Shown here: in pieces, positions 39,604-64,000 of the stretch
Numbering within the stretch: the stretch's first letter is position 1
Layout of the letters: each line of letters begins with the position of its first letter
Origin: Amorphochlora amoebiformis
Taxonomy: Eukaryota > Cercozoa > Chlorarachniophyceae
Assembly (NCBI GenBank): GCA_054601695.1
Contig: BAAHQB010000005.1
Location: 744,001 to 808,000 of the forward strand
Length of the DNA: 64,000 nucleotides
Direction of reading: 5' to 3'
Notes under the pieces: generated by a model
Database searches by the model: none
What the model was told of the DNA's origin: nothing
The model's input: the letters and a program-made list of their open reading frames with translations, nothing else
Position numbers and translations under genes: made by a program

Positions 39604-40003
39604 CATATATATAGCCCTAGCCCTTGCCCTAAATTATGGTTAGTGTTAGGGTTTAGGCCAGGTTATGCTTAGGGCTAGGGTTAGGGTTAGGGCTTGGTTA
39701 GGGTTAGGGTTGGGGATAGGGTTAGGGTTAGGGTTGCGGCTAGTTGTATGGATAGGGCTGGAGTTAGGATTAGGGTTTGGGTGAGGGTTAGTCAGGGCTA
39801 GGGCAATATATATATGTATATATATGTATATATATATATATAAATATATGCATATATCAATTAATAGGTATGCCCGAATGCAAATATATATACATGAGTA
39901 TATAATATATATTATATATATATATTAATATGTTTTTATATATGTGTATACATGAGTATATATGAACGTCACATTATACTCTACATAAACATTCGCCTAA
40001 TAT

Positions 40004-40042
<39 letters not shown>

Positions 40043-40205
40043 TATGCATATATGTATATATATATTATGTTCCATTAATCTAACATAACCTTAGCTGGGT
40101 TTGAGAATGCCTCAATTCGATTAGATAACAATGTACTATACATATATAATACATATACATATGTATATATATATATAATATAATATATAATTTGAATGTA
40201 CACAT

Positions 40206-40258
<53 letters not shown>

Positions 40259-40293
40259 CATACATTTATATCTAATACAATTTAAAAACATAC

Positions 40294-40325
<32 letters not shown>

Positions 40326-40738
40326 AATATCACCTTTGCAAGGTTTGAGTATGCCTCAATGCGATTGTCCTCCCCGCCATGAATGTATGCTATGGCTGCT
40401 GCATATCTGTGAAATTACATAATATACATACATGTATATATGTATATATATATGTATATATATGTTTATATTATGTATATGTGTATACATGTATAAATAT
40501 CTACACTTATATTTATGCAAGTATTGTTATATACGTATACATATATATATATATATATATAATATATATATATATATGTATGTATTATTGATGTAAACAT
40601 ATAGGATTAAATATTAAAGACATTAATTTACAATAGGCTATACAATAAAGGTTGCTCGACCCTGTGAAGCCTTAGTTTCTTAAGGTAATAATAGATAAAA
40701 AATACACAGACACACACACACGTACACACACACACACA

Positions 40739-40786
<48 letters not shown>

Positions 40787-40911
40787 TCTTTACAATAAAG
40801 CATAACAGAATCCTTACACAAACTCTCTGCGGGCTTGTAACGTATATATATATATATATACATTATTATATTATATATATATATATGTATATATAAATAT
40901 TATGTATATAT

Positions 40912-40959
<48 letters not shown>

Positions 40960-41332
40960 GTAAAGTCTACAAAACAAAGATTAGTTGAATCCCTACCCAT
41001 GCTCTCAGCTTTCAAATATTACTTTTTATTCGCTAACCAATAATATATAAGTATACATGTACGTTTTAGCTATTCTAATAGAGGGTATTTGAATCGTTTT
41101 CCAAGCCCTCTACGGGTTGGTATTACGTCCTTATTCGTCAGGGCAAATATACATATATATATATACATATATATATATATTCTATATATATATATATATA
41201 TATTCCACACAAGTGAAGGGTAGATGAATCCTACCCAAGCTCTCTGCGTGCTCCTGCAACGTCCTTCTGCTCAAGTAATTTCTGCCCTTTGGCAACATAA
41301 TGTCGTAAGTCTTGACTGATATGAGTGTAATG

Positions 41333-41364
<32 letters not shown>

Positions 41365-41449
41365 AATATACATATATAATTTTAGATATATATATATATA
41401 TATATATAATGCATTTTATACGTATATATATATATATATACATATATAA

Positions 41450-41480
<31 letters not shown>

Positions 41481-41696
41481 CAAGCGTTTTTATGTAAATA
41501 TTTATCTTGTAAAAAGGGCGAGAAAGGAAAAGATGCAGGGAGCGAGAATATGCATAAATATGTATATATGTATATATTTGATTATAAAGATATAAATATA
41601 TATTATTTGGTATATTTATACATATTTATATTTATCCTCAACTTGTACATGTATGCATATGTATGTATTGCATGGATTTATCTATGCATATTATAC

Positions 41697-41773
<77 letters not shown>

Positions 41774-41823
41774 TATACACACATATATATATATATATAT
41801 TTAAATAACACATGCATATGAAC

Positions 41824-41884
<61 letters not shown>

Positions 41885-42083
41885 TATATTTTCATATATG
41901 TTATATTTATTTATACGTATATCTCTATGGATGCAATATAAAGATATGCGTATATATTATTTATTTGTGTGTATATATGTGTATACACAATTATATATTG
42001 TACATGTACATCACACAGTCACGGTATATATATGCATACGTTTGTATATATATATATGTATATGTATATATATGTAATATATA

Positions 42084-42152
<69 letters not shown>

Positions 42153-42344
42153 AAGGCTAAATATGTAAATCGTGGTAGTATATACATTGTTGGGAAGATC
42201 TTTAAGCTTGCGAGATCGTCCAGTTTTTCCACCTTGGTTATAATCAGTGCTTATAAATATGTATGTTGGTTTTCATATATTATTATACGTGTCATATGAA
42301 TGAGATTTCGCAACGGACATTATATACACATATATGTACATTTA

Positions 42345-42381
<37 letters not shown>

Positions 42382-42875
42382 GAGGTAATATAAATATATA
42401 TTGATAACGCGATGTGATGTAGGCGACTCTAGAGCATGGCCTTGTACTACACGAGGAGTTAGAGTTACAGAACTAGCCCGAGATCGCTGGAGATCCACTG
42501 GAGATTTTTGAGATTCATTGGAGCTTGCTGGAGGTGCACTGGATATCGCTGGAGATCCAAGATTAGTGAATGCCTTGTACTGGGTGGTATCCTGTAGTAC
42601 CTGGGATTCTTGGGTGCTCTCGAGAATTCTAGAACTATTTCGAACACTTCCGAAAAAAAATGCTCGAGTTCTCTCGAATTCGGAGTAATTCATGCACATG
42701 CATTCATAAAGTTATTCATAATCCAGTTATCCAACCAACTCGAACGTGTTACTATACTATGGTCTACCGTTGTACTATACCGCTGCACTACCAATATATA
42801 AAAATAGCTGTATACACAGTGTGAATATGTATAAATATGTGTATGTATATATATATATATGTATATAAAACAATA

Positions 42876-42918
<43 letters not shown>

Positions 42919-43087
42919 GCATACATGTATATTTGTATAAATACGTATATATACATATTTACATAAACGCATTGTTTTATATATATATATATATATGTAT
43001 ATACATATATGTATAATAAATTTATATCTATAAATACGTGGATATTCATAGTTGCATATACATATACATATATATATATATATATGC

Positions 43088-43151
<64 letters not shown>

Positions 43152-43154
43152 AAC

Positions 43155-43191
<37 letters not shown>

Positions 43192-43251
43192 AATAAATAT
43201 ACAAATCTGTACCACATCAGTCGGTATCGCTGGGTCGCCGTTTCGGTGCAT
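35307..43251 (-). CDS. Small TPR-like helical-repeat protein, 9 exons
   Basis: Exons in phase: 43251-43213, 42232-42186, 41315-41235, 40406-40334, 37664-37600, 36826-36784, 36230-36195, 35606-35529, 35462-35307 (stop TAA); 205 residues. The reading is an all-helical, TPR-like repeat protein: [85 protein letters not shown], and the last exon [20 protein letters not shown]. No signal peptide, membrane segment or catalytic motif is seen, so a cytosolic scaffold is the simplest inference; the family is not recognised. The intron 36783-36231 lacks GT at its start and would be GC-AG (CACCAG|GCCTCT). Exons make up only 618 bp of an about 7.9-kb gene whose introns hold a SINE, telomere-like arrays, a CT tract and decayed exon copies. 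Confidence 0.82.
36540..36775 (-). repeat. Intronic pyrimidine tract (sense of the TPR gene)
   Basis: GAGAGAGGAG-type purine tract on +, so CT-rich in the sense of the minus gene, directly after the proposed GC donor at 36783. It is open in the flanking reading frame, so retention as a Ser/Leu-rich insert cannot be ruled out from sequence. Confidence 0.85.
37440..37560 (-). repeat. Two decayed copies of TPR exon 37664-37600 end
   Basis: The exon end and donor (minus: ATGCACATGTTTTGGAG, GTTATA) recur as ATGCACATGTTTGGAG|GTCAGTATG near 37548-37522 and ATGCAAATGTTTTAGAG|GTGAGTATT near 37463-37437, both downstream in the same intron and both keeping a GT donor. Confidence 0.78.
37970..39285 (+). 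repeat. Large interstitial TTAGGG-type array
   Basis: About 1.3 kb of TTAGGG, TTAGGGC and diverged units, with a perfect run near 38586-38660. It is in the TPR gene intron between exons 40334 and 37664. Internal peculiarities are listed in the findings: a strand switch near 38205-38310 and an embedded 70-bp non-telomeric unit. Confidence 0.95.
39612..39806 (+). repeat. Second TTAGGG-type block
   Basis: Degenerate TTAGGG units (AGCCCTAGCCCTTGCCC then GGTTAGTGTTAGGG and onwards). Its text closely repeats part of the neighbouring array at about 38300-38500 (GGGTTTAGGCCAGGTTA; GGGCTTGGTTAGGG; GCGGCTAGTTGTATGG), so it looks like a segmental copy separated by about 300 bp of TA tract. Confidence 0.88.
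39855..40140 (-). repeat. Decayed copies of TPR exon segments
   Basis: At about 40088-40130 the + strand reads CTTAGCTGGGTTTGAGAATGCCTCAATTCGAT, a copy of the true exon end at 40334-40365 (CTTTGCAAGGTTTGAGTATGCCTCAATGCGAT). At about 39857-39885 TCAATTAATAGGTATGCCCG copies the start of exon 37664 (TCAATTGACAGGTACGCCTG). Confidence 0.72.
40640..41140 (-). repeat. Serial decayed copies of TPR exon 41315-41235 end
   Basis: The true exon end plus donor reads on + TGAATCCTACCCAAGCTCTC then TGCGTGCTCCTGCAACGT. It recurs at about 41090-41128 (TGAATCGTTTTCCAAGCCCTC...TATTACGT), 40989-41025 (TGAATCCCTACCCATGCTCTC), 40809-40845 (AGAATCCTTACACAAACTCTC...TGTAACGT) and, weakly, 40657-40690. Each is bounded by TA or CA tracts. 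Confidence 0.8.
42410..42795 (-). mobile_element. SINE-like element copy 3 (minus orientation)
   Basis: On the minus strand it begins with GGTAGTGCAGCGGTATAGT (A-box-like, about 42791-42773) and has GTTCGAGTTGG as a B-box-like segment (about 42746-42736). Repeated CTGGAGATC words between about 42480 and 42560 match copies 1 and 2. It lies in the first intron of the TPR gene, same orientation as the gene. Confidence 0.75.
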
Positions 43252-43447
43252 GTTAAAATTAAATTCTCGAACCTTCCATAGATCAACAAATAAATGCTTT
43301 TACATGCATATGCATTTAGGTATACAAATATCCCATATCTATAAATAAATTATATACACATATACACACATCAGCGTAATCTAACCCTCCCTCTCTCCTC
43401 TCTTTTCTCCCCCACTGTCTCCAATCGCTCTTTCTCTCTCTCTTCCC

Positions 43448-54619
<11,172 letters not shown>

Positions 54620-54750
54620 CTCCCATATGAGGACAATTGTCACCTTGTGTTGTCACGATTTTCAACACTGAGGTAGCCCTTTAAGAGTTAAAGGCCATTC
54701 TTAGCGGTCGTCTGCAGTGGAGTCTGAAAGGGCAAAGGCCCAAATGACCC
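54620..54750. promoter_or_regulatory. 131-bp bidirectional promoter between two glycosyltransferase genes
   Basis: The only DNA between the ATG of the TPR-GT37 gene (54619, -) and the ATG of the TPR-GT69-like gene (54751, +). It is free of TA microsatellites. No TATA box is obvious. It contains an inverted pair around AGCCCTTTAAGAGTTAAAGG (about 54675-54694) that I note but do not interpret. Confidence 0.6.
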
Positions 54751-56619
54751 ATGTCAACCCTCCGCTGCCTACTGTGGTTCTTATGTGTGCTGTACATTAC
54801 AGACGGGGCAAAAAGTGCCCTGAATATGTGTAAGACATTAGGTACTCTTTGTTAAAATTCAAGAATGCGCATATGAGATGCTTTTGTTTGTACTCAGCAC
54901 CCCATTTCACGAATTTCGAGGATGCTCAAACGTGCTATAACGCATGCTCTTACAATTCTCCGCCACTATACGCCTCGGTGACCGCGCTCATTGAAAAAGC
55001 GTTCATTTGGCTCCGTGATGGAGCAAATTTTGAGGTGTTTCCCTATCACCAAACTACGACATAGATAAGAACCATTGCAATTTTCCAGGCTGCAGTCGCC
55101 TATCGTCAGATTGCATGCGACTATTCCCGACCTCCCCCGAGCGTTCTTTTCAATCTCTATCTGGCAGTCTTGCCGATCAATACTCGCGAGGCGATATTGT
55201 GTCTATCCGAGTTGATCGACCAGTCCCCGGGAGATGATGAGGCTTTAATTGCTCTCGCAGAACTTCAACTGCCGTACTTGCCTCCGCAAAGGCATCTTGA
55301 GGAAAGGCTAGACCGGTGTATTGGTATAATTGAGGATCGAATAAAAAAAGCGGAAATTGTCGTCGACGGCGCGCTTGCACGCCTATACGCTTACCGTGCT
55401 GCATTGGCAGCGAGAAGAGGCTATCCTGTCGAGGCCACGAAGTACTTCAGGAGTGCCTTCAGTCTCTCAGTGTGCTTGATATCAAAACTTAGATTCTTAT
55501 TCTAACTCTGTTCCCCTGCAGGACGGCTCAACTACAAAAATGAAGGTCCTTGGCATTTCGCTGAGGTTCCAGGTCATCGCCGAGCCTCGTTAACGTGTTG
55601 GTACCCAACACCCCTCATGATAACCATGTGATCATCATTCCACCTCAGGTCTCGCCCATAGGTCGTCCCAAAAGGCGATGCGATCGGCATAGAACACGTA
55701 AAGGTAAATCGATTGCTTTCGTTGGAATAACGGCAGGCTGCGGACGGGCCCAACTAATTGCGTTAAGAGAACGGGTGAGTTGGTGTTAGGGCTGAGGAAT
55801 TTGTTTACAAGAGTCCACTTGACATTCCTAGATTAGGAAATCCACTGACCTTGAATATCTATGTTAGATGGAGGCGCTCGGTACCTCGAATGTTTTTGAT
55901 GGGAATTACCAAGTTTTCATCCTGGAAAATGACAGCAGGGATGGCACGCGGGAGGCGCTTGCAGAATGGAGTGAACTAGATCCATGTCGCGTGCACGTTG
56001 ACTCTATCGATATTGGGGGCACCTCTATGACGTAATAGTTCACCACTCACCTTCACTCACTAATTTCTTTTCTTCTGACCGTAAGGCTCGGCTATGACGG
56101 GATGCGCACGACTGTCCTAGCTATGCTGAGAAACCGAGCAATGAAATCCGTTCGTCAGCATTCTTTGTGGCCGTTCGATTTCGTAATGTGGTTCGACATG
56201 GATCTGGTAACTGGGATATTTTTTTGACTATATTTGCAAGGTTGACACCATACTACAGGTTCCGTTCAATCCTCAAGTAGTCGTCCAAGCCGCGTTTTCA
56301 CCGGGGAGGTGCGTTAACTACTAGCTTCCATGAGCATTCTTACTAATGATTCAATTGTAGGCTTGATTTATGGAACTCGACTTGGAGTGCCGTATGCGCA
56401 AACGGAGGTCGATGCTACACACTCGTCGTATATATATATATATATATTCCTACATCTATAATATATATATATATACATATATATATATGTAAATATATAT
56501 AAATGTATTTACATATGTATATATGTTGCCACATAAATTGAAAAAAATTATATAAATGGCGTGTGCAATATAGCATGATATGTTAATATTATATATATAC
56601 ATATACATACATACATATA

Positions 56620-56693
<74 letters not shown>

Positions 56694-56729
56694 TATAATA
56701 CTAAACATAAAAAACACCATATGTATGTA

Positions 56730-56761
<32 letters not shown>

Positions 56762-56778
56762 TATATTTATATATATAT

Positions 56779-56855
<77 letters not shown>

Positions 56856-56879
56856 TATAAATGCACACACGTACATATG

Positions 56880-56920
<41 letters not shown>

Positions 56921-56925
56921 CATAC

Positions 56926-57024
<99 letters not shown>

Positions 57025-57122
57025 CTTGCCTATTTGCATTTACTTTAACACTATGTTGTATATGCGCATACATATATACATGTATGTATACATGTATGAT
57101 AATGTCTAATCAAACATATGAG

Positions 57123-57157
<35 letters not shown>

Positions 57158-57307
57158 CATATTACATGCATATATGTGTTAGTAGATGATTAATAAATAT
57201 CCTTTAGATGTATATATTTATACTGATTGCTTATGCACAATTGATTATGATTCTTTATACATATGTATAAACACACATGTTTACATATGTGTTGTATATT
57301 ATATATG

Positions 57308-57339
<32 letters not shown>

Positions 57340-58346
57340 ATATGAAATATGGCACGCATAGTGTATATATATATACACACATGTAGATATGTGTTATATG
57401 TATACATACACACACATATATATATATATATTTATATATATAATGTATGTGTATATATATAAATAGGTATGTATTTATATATTTATATATATATTATATA
57501 TATAATATATATATACATATATATCTTATATGTATTCATATATGTATGAATACATATATGAATACATATATACATAACATATATATGTATATAATTTTTA
57601 TATTTACAATTATACATATAAATATACATCGTACATGCACATGTACAGTCATGGGTCGTGGCAGCGAGCGATTCTACGACGTCTACGCATTTCGAAGCCA
57701 CCAATTTCCACACTCTCCATTAGATGACCCATCAAAGTAGCCGTGGATTACCCCGCCTCTCAGCAAACCCTAGCTTTTTGCCATAAAATCCCTGTAAACC
57801 CAGCCCTATCCTCAATCCGAACCTCAACCAAGCCTAATTCCTAATTCTACGGAACTTTTTTTGAAATATCAAGTATACCTTACGGCTCGTACTGGGGAGA
57901 ACCCGGCGACCGCCCTTACCTTCTCGAAGTCCAGCGCGGCGCAACACTGGAGACTTCCGAACCCCCAATTGAGGTGAGATCAGAGTGTCAACAATATAGA
58001 TGTTTGGAAAATTAACAGAAGATGACAGGTTGACTCGTGCTTCTCTGGGCTCGCGATCTATCGAGGCTGGGCGTTTAATGGCTGCAGCTACACTGGCGAG
58101 CACGAGTAAGGGATTGAAATTCTATATCATTGCATGTTCGTTCGAGCAAAGACTAAGTCCTCTTTTGTTACTTGAAGGTGTGAGCATGTCCGAATTCACG
58201 AGTGCATGAGGAATGTACACAAGGATCGATTCCGTATATTTATGATACCTGAGATGCAGGTTGAGTATCGGCTGAGTGACGATGAGTTAGATGAGTGGAG
58301 GCTAGTTGAGGAGAATTACGCGCGTCTGCATGCAAAAATTAGCTAG
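54751..58346 (+). CDS. Signal peptide-TPR-CAP59/GT69-like glycosyltransferase fusion, 13 exons
   Basis: Exons: 54751-54841, 54898-55034, 55089-55469, 55522-55572, 55649-55774, 55868-56031, 56086-56206, 56259-56308, 56361-56427, 57669-57736, 57874-57973, 58029-58105, 58178-58346 (stop TAG); all phases agree, total 533 residues. [20 protein letters not shown] is a signal peptide. Residues about 45-200 are TPR-like ([40 protein letters not shown]). The catalytic part has [31 protein letters not shown], a DxD metal motif in [51 protein letters not shown] and [11 protein letters not shown]. The order (ENDS/DGT, acidic motif, YD..R, SC.SG, CEH, IP..) parallels fungal CAP59/CMT1-type enzymes, so GT69-like is inferred; donor and acceptor are unknown. 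Luminal ER/Golgi location is predicted. The start of exon 57669 is the least certain boundary; the intron before it is long and TA-rich. Confidence 0.88.
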
Positions 58347-58777
58347 ACAATCTGAATTATAACTATTAACTGTAACCTAGTCATCGGAACGCCTAATTAC
58401 GTCCAGATGCACGTTCATCGCATACTAGTGTATATATTTAAATATCATACATATATCAACTGAGATCTATACGTATCATAATTGTATATACAATGTGTTG
58501 GTACTACCAGACCTACTTGTTGTAACGGTTAATTCACATGGTCCACTAAACTTATGGTTGGCATGTATGTATCATGGCCCGGACGGATACGTACAAAAGC
58601 CGGGTTCAGAGTCGAATTACTGAGTACTTGTATAACTATAACTCGACAAACACGCTATGAGAGGGTACACCAACCGGGTTTTAAATTTTAAGCTTGTAAT
58701 ACGTGTGTAAAATTAATTTCATAATATATATATATATATATATCAATATATATATGTATATATTTATATAATATATC

Positions 58778-58843
<66 letters not shown>

Positions 58844-58853
58844 CATATATATA

Positions 58854-58920
<67 letters not shown>

Positions 58921-59172
58921 GTATACATATCATCATTTGCTTTGTTTTTCCAGTTGCTTTGATTGATCTCCATAATAATACAGCAAGAGCACTACAAACC
59001 TTTCCGAATAGTATTAGAGGTTTGTTTGATGTATATTATCTTTTAATACTTCTTGATATTTTTGGTAGATATTTGATATTTGATCTGTTTGTTATCAACA
59101 TATTTGATATTCGATATCCCTACTTGGCACTGTTGATTGGAGACATCAGATCTCGGCAACGGCTCAAGGCCA
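58347..59172. other. Intergenic stretch
   Basis: Unique AT-rich sequence at 58347-58720, TA tract at 58722-58925, then AT-rich sequence (TTTGATATTTGAT words, 59030-59120) up to the transporter start. No ORF convinces me; the latter part is probably the transporter promoter and 5' UTR. Confidence 0.5.

Positions 59173-64000
<4,828 letters not shown>

Overview
The window is nuclear DNA of a eukaryote. Coding sequence comes as short, moderately GC-rich exons with GT-AG boundaries, separated by introns and spacers made largely of (TA)n/(CATA)n microsatellites. There are also CT tracts, interstitial TTAGGG-type arrays and a dispersed tRNA-derived SINE-like family. TTAGGG arrays, a mitochondrial bL21, a plant-like membrane-anchored phosphoethanolamine cytidylyltransferase and GT37-like and CAP59-like glycosyltransferases suggest a protist or alga (alveolate or stramenopile-like). 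I cannot name the lineage from sequence alone. Most long ORFs here are TA, CT or TTAGGG repeats read as protein and are not genes.

I built the gene models by hand by chaining exons whose splice sites and reading phases agree. Layout: (1) + strand, <245-7680, the 3' part of a gene ending in two CUE domains; (2) - strand, 12364-7933, a tentative chain of exons of unknown function; (3) - strand, 21514-about 14294, a membrane-anchored JmjC/cupin protein; (4) + strand, 21966-22505, ribosomal protein bL21; (5) + strand, 24478-33982, a 17-exon ethanolamine-phosphate cytidylyltransferase (439 residues); (6) - strand, 43251-35307, a 205-residue TPR-like protein; (7) - strand, 54619-43448, a secreted or luminal TPR protein fused to a GT37-like fucosyltransferase; (8) + strand, 54751-58346, a secreted or luminal TPR protein fused to a CAP59/GT69-like glycosyltransferase (533 residues); (9) + strand, 59173 to beyond the window end, a SulP-type anion transporter.

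The most interesting region is 43.4-58.4 kb. Two different glycosyltransferases, each with an N-terminal signal peptide and a TPR-like module, start head to head only 131 bp apart, which suggests coordinated expression in a glycan pathway of the secretory system. The second striking feature is structural: in at least three genes the downstream intron carries decayed copies of the preceding exon's 3' end together with its splice donor. In the TPR gene one exon has about four such copies in a row. This looks like ongoing duplication of exon-end plus donor units embedded in microsatellite introns.
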